A stretch of 64,000 nucleotides of DNA from Sympetrum striolatum (lineage: Eukaryota > Arthropoda > Insecta > Odonata > Libellulidae). The DNA is taken from the NCBI GenBank assembly GCA_947579665.1, contig OX388345.1:33695849-33759848 (forward strand), in the 5' to 3' direction. Made by a program: the position numbers and the translations under genes. This document shows positions 23,068 through 35,680 of this stretch, piece by piece (position 1 is the stretch's first letter; each line of letters starts with the position of its first letter). Below the pieces are notes generated by a model. It did not search any database. It saw only the letters and a program-made list of their open reading frames with translations, and was not told the DNA's origin.

Positions 23068-24559
23068 TTAATTATTTCCCTAATTAGCATTTACCAAAGC
23101 ATTTAAATTAGTCATTTTTACTTAATCTTTAAGGTAAGATATTCGTTTATTTAAATCTACGTGGGCAAGCCTTAATTGTGAAAAGATATCAAATCCAACT
23201 CTCTGGAAATTAAGATTAGATGGTCAAGATTCGTCAAAATATGTTTCTGATAAAGAAAAATAGTATTTGCTTTATTCGCCGAATTTTGCGTACCAAATCT
23301 CATGATTCCAAATGTATAGAGGTATCATTTATTCTCGGATCGATAACTCATGTGTTGATTTTTAATTAAGAAAAGTGCAACAGAAATGTGGGAATATCGG
23401 TGTGGAAGCCTTCGATAATGAGATTGAGACTGAATTCCGCTTGGAAAGGCGGCTTATGGAAAGAAACGTTGGATTAGAAAGCCAAATTTGGAACGAATCA
23501 GAATAAGATAAAGCAGTTAAGTGGTGGGAGAAGGAGTGCACGAGAAGAGATATCCCAGAAGGAGATTAAAACCTCTTACCGAAATCTCCAGTGGATATTT
23601 TGAGTGCAAAATGCAATTCCAAACGAATTTCGAGAACCCAGCTGCTTCTAGATATTATAGTTTTGATGAAGCGGAAATTTTTCAAAATATATTTTGATTT
23701 TACATCAGAATTTCGCGTAATTTTAGATTTGTTTTACCGAGAATTCCTTAGGAATAATTTTTGTTTAGTTATATCATTAGGGAACTAAAGAAGAATTTTA
23801 TTTCAAGGCATTATACACTGAACGTATATTTTTTCATCGTGCATAATAAAAACATCTGAGTATTTATGCTAACTAAAATAATTTTCAAGTAATAATTATT
23901 TGATATAATAATTTTAATATAAATTTTCATCCATCAAGTTATGTTATTAAAGCTAAAAAATGCTATTATGTTTTCTACACATCCCTCTCACTTTTTCTTG
24001 ATTAAAAATATACTCAGTTTTCGATGATGAACAATTAATTCTGCAAATCTTTTGGCATAATTTTATCAATCTTCTTCTGTCCCAAATTCCTCATAATTAA
24101 TCCTTATGGTGGATCCTTACAGTCCGCTAAATTTTTAGCTTTACTGTTTACATACAGCTTTATGAGTACAATTTATGGAAGGCATTTAAAAAGTTGTCTG
24201 TCTCTCTAATATATGAAAGGCTACTCCATTTCTATTATTTCGATATGATTTTTCTCTAGCCTCCTTATAATTTACTCCCTTGTGTGATACTTTTGCTATT
24301 AATGGTCACTGTACTTTTGAATCTTCAAGTCCTATTTTTCATAGAGGTTTCAAGTCAAACAAAACAGCTACATTGTAAATGAAGTTGTAATGGTGATTGA
24401 AAAAAGGAAATAGAAACTACATGTGTGTGATCCATCTCTAATATTAATATGTTACACATTCTTGAGGCAGAACAGACATGTCAAACAATCTGACAGGACT
24501 GGAACTCGAAATGGGATCTCCCAATTGTCTGTCGCTTTTTTTACTTAACCTTATTCCTA

Positions 24560-24776
24560 TAGTCATGGGGTCGGTTGATGATTTGTGATTATTGGCGATG
24601 ATTATGGAGATGAAGCTTGATTTGGCACTGATTTTTATGGCCGGATGCCCTTCCTGCCGTCAACCTCTATTGGGAAAATTTGGGCTCCCATCGGGAATCG
24701 AACCTGGACCTACTCGACTATTCAGGAGCCCAATTTTTTTGTCGCTTGCACTATCCTATTACTCTATCCGGCCAGA
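24560..24776 (-). mobile_element. tRNA-derived SINE, second family
   Basis: Read on the minus strand, it begins ggccggatagag, has the B box aggttcgattcccg (24692-24705), and then ggaaggg-catccggcc (24639-24654), a block shared by many animal SINEs. A tail follows toward 24560. The exact end and target duplication are unclear. Confidence 0.75.
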
Positions 24777-24899
24777 AGATTCTAAGCTGCTGAGAATTTT
24801 GAGAATTAACGCAAGAAAATTTATACAAAAAATTCAAACTTCTTTAAATGAATCCGCATTTTAAGAACCGCGAATTTTTTTCTTTCACTAAATCGAAGA

Positions 24900-25290
24900 A
24901 GGCGCTCAAAGTGATGACCCTTTTTAAACCGTTCGGAAGGATCGGAAATTTCGTTAGGGAAAGGTTACCAAGGAAGGGGACGAGGGAGGATAGCGAGATT
25001 TGTGCACGTGTGTGTCTGACGGGGGAGGGGGAGGGTGGGGGAAGGGGAAGTTGTGTGGCTCATCATCGTCATCGCTCTCCTTTCCCACTCACTTGTTGAT
25101 GGTGTGATTGTGGCGACACAGCGAATCATTGAGCTTTGATAATCTGCCGGCGGGTCCAATCTCACTCTCTCCCATCTCAAGATCTCATTCCTCCCACGCA
25201 CTTTCCATCAATCTCACGTTACTTTCTCGAGGGCCTATGACTGAGACTGAGGGCCTGAGGACCCCTCACTTCACCCTTGGAATCCCCGTT
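24900..25290. other. GC-richer intronic island with G-run
   Basis: This stretch is much richer in G and C than its surroundings. It holds a G-quadruplex-type run at 25021-25047 and CT-rich tracts. No coding pattern is convincing. It may be a regulatory element. Confidence 0.35.
25021..25047 (+). other. G-quadruplex-type motif
   Basis: Five runs of three or more G occur within 27 bases (GGGGGAGGGGGAGGGTGGGG followed by GAAGGGG), with loops of one or two bases. This fits the G-quadruplex consensus with short loops. It lies on the strand opposite to the NOS transcript, so the pre-mRNA is C-rich here. Confidence 0.75.
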
Positions 25291-26479
25291 GTAAAAGTCA
25301 CCTCGGCGGTGTTTTATTATTTTTTTATTATAGTTTTTATATTTGAAAATATTTCTAATTCGCCGTTTTCACATCCCAATCAGTGATTCGCGAAGATTGT
25401 TCCATCTCACGTATCTATTTTCCATCAAATGGCACAAGACGAAGTAATTTCGGAACTGCGAGACATAACCAGTTAAAGCCGCTCAAAATGTCCGAGGAAT
25501 TAACGAAAAGGAAAAGCCTTGCGTTTTTTCCTCTGGCGAATGGTTTTGCTTATTAAGTTATTCCTTAATTGCTCTGCTTATCACTTCAGGATAATGAATT
25601 TTCATATTGAATTTTCATGCAACCATTCATGTAGTTTTTAGTGAAATTTATTCTTGATAAATTTAGAGCACAAAGAACCCCAACAATACTGAAAGAATGT
25701 TAAATATCTATGGGTGACGTTTCCTGGACAGATGGTGGCGAATTACTCAGACTATTTCTTCAAAACTTCTTAAAAATATTAATTTTATGGAAACGCTCCG
25801 ACTCATCTATATTTTCTTTTGCCTTTCTGCCACAGATCTAGCCTTGGCTTAAAAAGATCCAAGGTAAGTTTTGTTCGTTGATTACGCTTACTAAAGTACG
25901 CCATTTTTTCAGAGTGTATAATGTTTAGGATTAATTTTTAAAATACACTGTGCTCACTGATTCTCTTTCTCTCTAGTTGATTACACTTCAGAGGTTGTGC
26001 TAATATATTCCAGGATACGATATTGGTGCAAATTTCTCATCCACCAACTATTTGACAATGTTCTTTCTATTAAAGCTTTTATACGTTTCTCAGCTAAATA
26101 CCTACAATGGGTTAATGTTGGACATTAACAGATTCAAGATATGATTAAATACGATATGTACTTATGTAGCATTCTTTTAGGTAATCTTGGAATATTAATA
26201 AAACTTACGCTCAGTAATTCATCCCGTAATCCTAGTATGCAGTGAGATCTGTAGAATTCTATAAATTATAACATTTTCGTCGAATTTTTCTCGGATGGTT
26301 GTGATTTTCTTAGATGGGTGATTTTTATCTCATATTTTGACTCAAAATACAATCACAGAATTATTGAAAATACTTCATTTAGGGGCTTGGATTGAGCTCA
26401 ATAGCTATCAAAACTAGTTTTTTGATTAATGAAGAAAAACTTTCAATCAGGGATTGCTTTGATATAAAAAATCCCCGGT

Positions 26480-26800
26480 TACGCTAAGTTCACGTTGGAA
26501 AATTGGGGCGCTTTAACCGTTGTAAAAGAGTCTTTAGGATAAAGTGTTTCCGCTCCCTGATTTAAAGCTGTCCAAATTAAACTGCGTCTCGTGTGTAAAT
26601 GAGGATCACCTAACGCTGTTTGCTGACTTTGCAGCCTATGCGCTTGCATTTTGGAGAAATTAGATGAGCGAGGATGCAGTGGGGCAAAAATCGAATCACC
26701 CTCTCGCATGCTCAGTTAAGAGGAAAACGATTTAATTGGGAGGCGACGAATACGCCGTTCCAATAATTTTCGCTTTTGCTATCCGCCAAGAGTATCGTTC
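26480..26800. other. GC-richer intronic island
   Basis: A less AT-rich stretch with several CpG dinucleotides, inside the long intron. Its open frames show no recognisable domain. Confidence 0.3.
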
Positions 26801-27479
26801 TGATCCTGTTCGCGAATGATATTTTCGCATTTATGAATTTCTTTTCAAATCTCTTCTGGAATTCCAAGTTTAAAGAATAACGGTTTCATGCTGTAATGTT
26901 TTGTTTGGTGAAATTATTCTTTACTGATTTTTACGACTCTTGTAGAAGTAAGTACGGTGAATCGACATCGGAATGCAACGGTTTTGAACGATTTTTTTTA
27001 TTATTTCAAGGTATAATTGACACATCTGGATACTTATACAGCAAATTTGAATATCCAAAAGTCAAAGCAAGTACTTAATAAGTGGGAATCATTTTAACAT
27101 GATTCGGATCTTGAAAAAGATATGTTTTTATTGATGGCCTTTTATTTGGTTTTGATATACCTATAACCGAGCTGCAGGATCTTTTAGAGGAATATACCCT
27201 GAGGGATATAATAGTAAGGAATTAACATTATAATATTAGGAATACTTATAAGGAATCGACACTGAGGGAGCTTATTTTTAATTATTAATGAAGAAATTTT
27301 TATCACATAATAAACAATCTTTAAGAAAAAAATGACTTCTAATGGTCAAGTCCGAATTCGAGTTTCGATCTAGTCGAAGCTTTAGAGTCCGCAGAGTCTA
27401 GTCAGACTACTATGGTTACCTTCTTTTATTCCTCTAGCGTTAATTTTTATAATTAATTAGCAATATTATGTATTGCATT

Positions 27480-28010
27480 TACAATTAATTAATTATAATA
27501 CTCCCTGCACGGGATTTTACCAATCTTTTCTGTTTCCTATCCACCGCCTTCATTATAGCTACCTTCGCTAGTGCTCTTTTACTTCTAACCTCATCTGCAA
27601 ACGCATTTAAATTCTCGAACGAAGAATTTAGTGACTCATTTGCACGTTTCGTGAATATAAATGGCGGCAATGGTGGGCATCGCGTTCTATAGAGCTTCGG
27701 CGTATTCTTCCGCTCGATTGCAATTGCTCGATTCCGCTCTTTCCCCACGTCCGTCCAATAAGGTATTGGGTTTTATAACCGGATGAAGTAAGGAGATATC
27801 CCGAGTGCGGAATCTCCCTCTTTTCTTATTTGGATCGGAGGGTTGCGAAAGTCAACAGCATCCGATACGTGGGCCCTATGATTTCGTGAAAATATCGAGG
27901 AATTTCCGTTCGGGTCCGGTTTTCTTTTGTGGATTACTCTCAAAGAGGAAGGATGGGAATGTACAGGAATATCCCATCCTTTGTTTTTGTCGTATTATTT
28001 CCTTCCTGCT
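27480..28010. other. GC-richer intronic island
   Basis: A less AT-rich stretch. A minus-strand open frame of 87 codons (27485-27748) shows no known motif. It might be a regulatory region or an unknown exon. Confidence 0.3.
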
Positions 28011-28090
28011 GTTCACTTTCTGAAGGATTGCTATAGGTGCTTATTTAACGTACACAATCAATGATTCCGTTATGATATATATGTACCATA

Positions 28091-28155
28091 GTCGGCGTCA
28101 GTGTTATTGTTAGCGTGCTAACTTTGCAACTTCTTGGTCCCGGGTTCGAGAATTG
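28091..28155 (+). repeat. tRNA-like SINE remnant
   Basis: A tRNA-like stretch starts gtcggcgtcagtgttattgt and has a B box-like gggttcgagaat at 28142-28153. The B box is degenerate and no intact tRNA fold is apparent. It is probably an old SINE head. Confidence 0.45.
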
Positions 28156-29089
28156 TTGTGTTTATTTGTGTATTTATAAAGGGTTTATTGCAATAACGTC
28201 ATTAAAGTCATGCTCGACTAAAATACGCTTAATTTATAAATATGGAATTAATATTATTAATTATTATTTTTTGCAATGGCTCCGTATTTGTCTAGACTAA
28301 ATATCACCTTGGCAACCAGTTATTATGACGTCTCTAAGGTATGCATTTAAATTAAAACGAGTCTTTCTGTTAGAATGTAGGAAATGGTAAGAGTATTGTA
28401 GAAGGGTATGTAGCAAAACAGTGAATTTAGTCTCGAAGGATTCTATTTTATATAAGTTTTGCATTTCTTGCTGGTAGATACCGGTCGAAAATTTTCAACG
28501 AAAGGTTGCGAATATGCTGCACTCAATCATTCTTTAATTTCGATAAAACTTTAGTCTTCCTTTTTTTAAGTAGCTCAATCCGAAATTAATTTGTTAACAT
28601 GTTACTTTTATGGACAATGCAAAGTTGAAACATGAAGTTCACATCAGAAAAGTGGGAAATAGTCGAATCTCAAAAAATATCCTTGATACGACTAAATTTT
28701 TAGCGTTATTGGTTTGAAAATTTTAATTTCAATCGTACTATCCTTATATTGATTTGTACATACCTTTTGAGTTAGCATTTTGAAATCAAATTTCAAGTTG
28801 ACAATAAAATGAAAATTATTTGTTATTTACATGCTAGCATAATTTGAATCTATATTCTCAAAATTGAACGTCTATATTAAATGATTTAAGGACACTTTCT
28901 CGGAATGCCATCTAAGGCTCTGTCTTTTCCCGCAATTCATTTAATTTCCTATTCATAATAGGGTAAAAAGTGCAACTTCAACAGGAAAACACGACGCTAA
29001 GTAACACTTTTTTTAAGGAACACCGTACCATTCCTTTGAGTCAAAACCAAAAAGGCCCTTTTATTTTGCAACGGCTTTGATATATTTTT

Positions 29090-29450
29090 CGAGGTGAAAG
29101 AGCAGGCATTAGCGAGGTCGACTTGCTTTACAGAATCTAAGCGAGACAATTATAACGAGCCGTTTGCGCAATGGATTAAAGCACGAGGGCGAGCAGCCGA
29201 TGAAATATTAATAGGAAAATAAAACCGTGATCTGGAATATCGTAAGCAGATTACCACTTTGCGTTCCCCGAATCGCTTTTCCCCTCGTTTTAGAGAGACA
29301 ACTTAATTAGAATCTCCGGCTTTCAGTTGTCGATTCGCTGAATTTATTTCAGTAATTCGGGCCGTCATCTACTTTCGGCACGCCGTCCGAATAAACGAGC
29401 TATCGCCGCTTTGAAAGGAATCGACTTCCTATGTGAACGAAACAGGAATA
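29090..29450. other. GC-richer intronic island with homeodomain-like words
   Basis: This stretch carries many CpG and clear sequence words such as atggattaaagc, agattacc and gcgattcg-type repeats. No coding pattern is visible. It resembles a conserved non-coding element; conservation is unknown. Confidence 0.35.
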
Positions 29451-31849
29451 AATTCAATCAATTTTGAAATTGCCAAGATTCGGAATTTTTAAGATTAGCT
29501 AGTCGTTCAGTTCAAGTTATCTACCCTGTAATCAACCACTACCTATGTACCAGAAGATTTCATTCACGTAAATAATTAAATCATATTGATAAATTATAGA
29601 TTGCTTGGTTAATTCAGTTATTATTTTTAAGTTTAATCATTTTTATAGAAGAAGTTATCGTAAATCTATCTAAACTATTGGGGCATATACTAGCATACTA
29701 ATACGTAATAGATATTAATAATCATTATATTTATCATCGATTTAAAGGCTCACTGGTTGTAACTTGATGTTTAGGTGTTATCGTTAAAATATAAAAATAC
29801 TCTACCTTTTTGAAAAAAAATGAACTTTTTTGATTTTAATTGTAGGGATATAATGCATGGGTAAGTTCCAGCCAACTGTAAATACTCTTCTTAGATTCTT
29901 CGTTTGCAATAAATAGCAAACGGTCTCTTGACCAGATTCTGTCGTATTTATAATATACATAATAAACAATATTTTAACTGATTTTAAGCATATCTTACTC
30001 AATTTGACTCAGTCGTTAGTTGAGAAACATTATCGTATTTTGATTAATATTTTCCATTACTAGACTAGACATCCTTTCGATTTTCCGTAGACTTATTCTA
30101 TGCAGAGTTTCGTTTCATTACCTCGAACTAAATGGTAGTCAACGAATAGTAGAATGAGCACATTATTAATTAAGGAATAAATAACAAACCTTCGTATAGA
30201 ATGTTGAATAGACCAATAAAATCATTTGGAAATTAAAACTTTGAAAAGATATCACGTGAGATTTTGACCTCATGTGGGAATATATGAAAAAATAATCCTT
30301 TTGGCATTAGAAAATTTTCACTGCAATTGATTTTAAACGGAAACGTATAGTCACTGCGCTAAGGTTTAATAGCATATAATTGTCATTACTAGTAATTTTC
30401 ATTACCATCGATCGTATGCAGTATGAGGCTGCATATCAGATATCACTGGTTTCTTACTGCTATCTTAAACGATGGTAACTCTCTGTTGCCATTTCCCCTT
30501 TTCTTTCCCATTCATGAGTCGCCAATTCACAAGTTCTTGTGATTTTTTAACTCTAATATTTTTGATTTTATCATGAAAACTAGTCTTTCTATTGTTTGTC
30601 GTCGTTTAAAAAAATGTTTTCGATATTTTAATGATCAATTGGGAATTTTGAAATAAATTATATGTGCAAGGTCGACTTAATATTAGCAGAAACATATTTA
30701 ATATGATACTTTCAGTCCTTCCTCATCTGTCAGAAGTAAAGGAATGATTTCATATTTCAGGAGGAATTGCGGTCAAGTTTCTTCAGGAATGAATCGCTCT
30801 TCAGGTGAAGATATACTGGAAAGGAGAGAGGGAGGCGGACGTTGAGTAGTGCATGTGTCTACGGAGAAGTGGAGTATCGCCGATGGAGTAATTTATCGTA
30901 AGGTCAGTCCTAAACCGTCGCAGATGGCGCTCCTAACGTAGGGATCGAGGACTTACCTCAACGAAAGGTAGGAGAGACGTCTTAAGCAGACTAACAATCC
31001 TCACTAACACCTAACACTCATTGTCATGTGGTTTGCTAAGTTACGTTTTCGGTTTATCATGGAGAGAGTTTCGTTACATAGATTTACGTAATGCGCCAGG
31101 TCGAATATTAACATTTGTTCGAGAAATTAGATAAATTAGGTGACTCCGTCCATATATAGCTGAATTAATTAGGTATCGCCGTTTAGGAAACTACATTTGA
31201 GCTGTCACAGAGGTAGTAAAGGGAAATAATATTGCAGTTTTCGTCAAACTTATTGCTTACAACCGTTTGTTCAATAGAAATCAATTTATCCGAATTACTT
31301 AAAGGTATTTTCATCTCTTATGTTGACTTGTTAAATTAACATTAACATATAACTTATTACTAACGATAATAAATGATTTCATGACTAACATTCCAGGCGA
31401 TGAATCCTTTTTTATAAAAAAACTTATCAAGAAGTTATTTCTTCCCGGAATCGTCAAAAACGATCGGTAATTTGATCAATCAATTATTTCTAAAATAGTA
31501 CTATAGAATCTCGACACTCTGAAATTGAAGTTTTCTATTTTTTCAGGTGCGAAAATCAACATCATAGTCATTGAATTATAAATACTGGCCGGTCAAGCCG
31601 GTCGTATCTCATTAAGGTTAGTACAGTAAAGTTTATACTTTATTTATTTTTAAGAAATCTAGTCCACTGTCGAATTAAATACTTCATATTCTACTGAGAA
31701 AAACGGAGATGATAAATTTAGTAATACTATTGAATTGCATCTTTTGTATTCTATTGAGAAACAAACCAAGACGAATAAACAAGGAATACATACAATGTTG
31801 CGGATTAGGGATTGGTGATACTCAACCTATACCGCATGTGGGTGTAGCA

Positions 31850-32210
31850 CTCGAAAGTACAGAGCACTCGCAGATCGGTCATTAGAATGTATAATCGGAA
31901 TCGTAGAGATGGGACTCAGGGGAGAGTTAACCATTAGAGAGTGGGGTACACCTGCTCCTCCAAGTGCCACCTACGGTGTCCGAGAGAAAGGGCTTTGATC
32001 GTCCAGAGGGGAAGAGAGTCTGATGAGATTATCGTTCAGAAATTGCCTCCATCCCATCGCTCCCCGCCGAGAAAATAATTTCAACGAGATGATTTCCCCC
32101 AGAATCGCCTTGAGGAAATACGATTTCGATAGATTATACCGAATGAACAATGCCCCCGAGATATAGTCTTCCCCAGAACCCCTCTTCGGTGCCCATAATC
32201 TCATAAAGAA
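31850..32210. other. GC-richer intronic island
   Basis: A less AT-rich stretch with a 77-codon minus-strand open frame (31971-32204) that shows no recognised domain. Confidence 0.3.
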
Positions 32211-32720
32211 TGTGCGAATCTAAAATTGGTTGCTGTGGAAACGTTTTCTGATTATTATTTAGAGGTTATGTATGATGTGGCGCATAAGGAATGATTCTAA
32301 TATTTGTTGGTGTATTTTTACAGCGCGAGTTACGTTTCAGTAGGCCTTTCTTTCATCGATAATCGGGACAAGCAAAATTCTCGTCTATACCTGCTTTTGC
32401 TGTTCTTATTTCTTGCAACAATTAGAGAATTTCTGGGGATTATCTCTTTATTATAGGTCTTATTAGAGATTCTCTTCTCAGTATTCCCAGTATAATAAAC
32501 TTATCCTTGCATATAGCATAAATAATTTACTCCATTTTTGTAAGACTCATTCTGGTTTATTCATATGTCAATACTTTAATTGTTCTTTTCCGCTAGTTAG
32601 TTATTCTCTGAGCTTTCCTTATACTGCCGATTAAGTATAGTAACATTTAATTTGAATAAATTAACATATCGATATAATAAAAAATCAATGGTAGCAGGCT
32701 TGACTTTGTGGAATTCCATA

Positions 32721-32893
32721 GAAATAAAATTTTCACTTGTACTATTTTCCACCATATATTTTACACACGATCGGTTTCGTAAGATAACTTACATCTTCAG
32801 AAGTAAGTTATCTCACGAAGATGTAAGTTATCTAACGAAACCGGTCGTATGTAAAATATACGGTGGAAATAGTACAAGAGAAAATTTTATTTC
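32721..32893. mobile_element. Fold-back element B, 77-bp inverted arms
   Basis: Arms 32721-32798 and 32817-32893 are inverted copies. They share gaaataaaatttt, cttgtactattt, tatattttaca, cggtttcgt and gataacttacatcttc, about 90% identity by eye. The spacer is 18 bp and repeats the taagttatct word. The core cgaaaccggtcg (in the right arm) is shared with fold-back element A. It is a non-autonomous element of unknown class. Confidence 0.85.
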
Positions 32894-33259
32894 TTTAATT
32901 TATATCAATATAAATTTAAAACATTAGTTTCTAAAGTTCAAAGTATAATGATCAAAAAGAAAACAATTTAAACAAGAATTTTTCCGTCAGAAGATATTGA
33001 AGATAATGAGGCTAAGACTCAAAATGTTTGTATCTGATATGGAAAATACGCTTGTAGTATAACAAGTCTCTAACTGATAGATATCTTTCATTTTCTATAA
33101 TTCTTTTTAACCTTGAGGACCACTTTCATTTACAGGATACAATTTTTGAGAAATGAGTCACTTGTGATATCAAAGTTGCTTAAGTGAAGCTGGTACGAGG
33201 CATGGTATTTGCTGATGTTACCATTGCAACAACAATTACATTGCATCGTATAGGCTCGA

Positions 33260-33480
33260 ATTTTCATCTCTTCTCATCTTCATTCTTCGTACCCTCTTTC
33301 ATCTCCCCTCTGTCGATCGCGCCCTGTTTTCTCGTCATTCTATTCTGTAAGCCTCCAAAATAACATCTGATAATCTTCTCATCTTCCCTCCAACGTCTCA
33401 TTTCCTACCATTTTCATTCTCGTCTCTCTTCAACTCAAGTCCCGCCAGTTTTTCCTCACTCTTTCCCTCGCTAATACATT
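33260..33480 (+). repeat. Polypyrimidine-rich tract
   Basis: The plus strand is strongly rich in C and T (repeated tcttctc, tctcccctc), so the NOS pre-mRNA is purine-rich here. No coding sense was found. Confidence 0.55.
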
Positions 33481-33672
33481 TTTGGTGGTCTATATTCTAT
33501 TCGTATCAGATATACTCGATCAGTTTAAATGCAAATTGCATGTGCATTCGAATAGTAATAACATTATTTTGAGGATGTATTAAATCTGAGATTGCATATA
33601 GAAATTTGAACTTTATTACTGTATAGTGGGAAAATAACTTTATAATGTTATACACATGTGTCATCATTGCAG

Positions 33673-33741
33673 ACTCCGGTGGCGGAATGGTTGTGGATAC
33701 TAGCCAGCGAACACCATGGTCTTGGGTTCAGGTCCCAGCAA
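33673..33741 (+). repeat. tRNA-like SINE remnant
   Basis: A tRNA-like head (actccggtggcggaatggtt) is followed by a degenerate B box ggttcaggtcc (33725-33735). It resembles the head of the SINE at 16164-16416 (cggcggagtggtt). The tail boundary could not be set. Confidence 0.5.
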
Positions 33742-34979
33742 ATTGAGTACATCCTGATTAAAGCGTGGTCGCATTTGCTTGTCTTGATCTATTATTTACG
33801 TCCCTCCTTCATTGTTTAATAATCGACTGTCATTTGGCAATTAATTAAATTGAAATGCTCTTCATCGCTTAATTATTAGGAAAAGATTCACCGAATATGT
33901 TTACCGGCATATTTTTAGCTGATCGTGTCTATGTATTTAATTCACAGAATTATTTATTATTATTAAGGGAATTTATTTGGCGAAATTGGGACTTTCTATT
34001 CCGTCTTCCATTTAACCAATAAATTTACTTATTATAAAATATACAAAGGATATAACAAAATAAAATATAATACACAAATATATAAAATATAAAAAACACA
34101 AATGTAATATGATATCAAATGAAAATGAATACTAATATGATACAGTCGTATACAAAATTAAAATACGATCATATCATTAACGGAGAATGATTTATTTGAA
34201 CTCCGTAAAGTAAAAGATAAAAAACTATCTTTGAAAAAGTCCTTGTTATATCGATTAATGGGTAATAAACCTCACGAAAATTTCCTTCAGCATAATTTGG
34301 ATCGGAATGACCACTTTTCAAGAATCATTCTAAATTTAGAATGAATTATTCTCATTCTCTCATCAAGAATTGATTTATGTTATCCGCAATTATTAATTTC
34401 TCAATTATTATCTATAGTTAATGATAACCATGAATTTTTGACGAAGTTACCCTGAGGCCCTTTTAGTACTAGTACTAGAATTGCCCTACCTGATCCGCTG
34501 TTTTAATGAATGTATTTGTAATTGTATTTTACCTTATATAGTCTATTATTTTTTTCCATTTGTCTTTTTTGTTGTTTGTGTAGACCGTCTTTGATTAATT
34601 GTTTATTAACTAGTATATTTAGCAGTCTATTTAGTACCTACTAAATGTAAATGTGTAACTGTTTGTTCTTTTTTTATTCTTATGTGATACTATTGGTATG
34701 TCTTCTAGTCTTTTAGGTTTCGAAAGTTTTTCACACCCCCCTTCTTGTTAGTTTTTTTTACCTGCAATGGAATATTTTCTTAAGCTCTAAGCTTAGGATT
34801 TTAAAACCACCAAGTAAATTCCTTCTTTGTATTTTTTTTTCAAGATATCTCTTTTTTACATTTATATGACGAAGGGTTAGATGTATGAAGAGGCTTATAT
34901 ATAGTCTCAATCTCGCCCTAAACAAAGTCCTTTTATTATGATTATTATTATAGTTGATTTAGTTTTTCATTATCTAAGA

Positions 34980-35680
34980 CTCCCGATCAAGCAAATCACG
35001 GAATTTAAAAATGCGAGATCAGCGAATGCCCTCATCGCTCAACGACTCAGCGGCGCGCACACGCGATCGACGAGTTAAATAAAAATCGAGCGACGGGACC
35101 CGCATGCATAAGGCGCCGGGGAACAAATGAAAAGAAAAATTGCAATTTCCTTCTCTCGAAAATACTCCGCACCTCGTTCAAATACCCCTTTCCCAACCCT
35201 TCTCTCTCCCCCTTCCTTCTGACCATAAAACCCTTTTTTCTTGGGTTCCTCCCTCTTCCATATGTATCATCCTCGGGCGACCTCTCTCGACCTCCAGGAC
35301 CCATTTGGTCGAGGAAAGTTCCGCTTGTTCACGCGGTGGAATCCGAAATATATCTCTATAATATAAATCTCGCAAGGAGTCATAATCCACGGATATCCGC
35401 CGTTACTTTTCCTCGTTTATTTCCATTCAAGCCCCGGATGAAACTTTCTTGAACTACCGCGTGGGCAATGCCGTCTTCCCGTCCAGCTCATTGAGATGAT
35501 GGGGAAAATCGGGAAAGAATCCCTGAGTTCTTCCCTTGTGCGTGGGGCGACCTGCTCTTGACACCGCGAGATTTAACGGAGAGGATCCATCTTTTGTGTT
35601 TCAAGATGCCCTGACAGGTTTATTCCGCGCGGGGCTGCGCATATTTTAGATAAGTTTCGGCCTTCACTTTCGCTGTTTTT
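34980..35680. other. CpG-containing intronic island
   Basis: The strongest GC/CpG island of the long intron, with ggcgcgcacacgcgatcgacg and gcgccgggg. It also includes a pyrimidine-rich tract at 35160-35300. Several open frames overlap on both strands, none with a recognisable domain. An enhancer, alternative promoter or unrecognised exon is possible. Confidence 0.4.
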
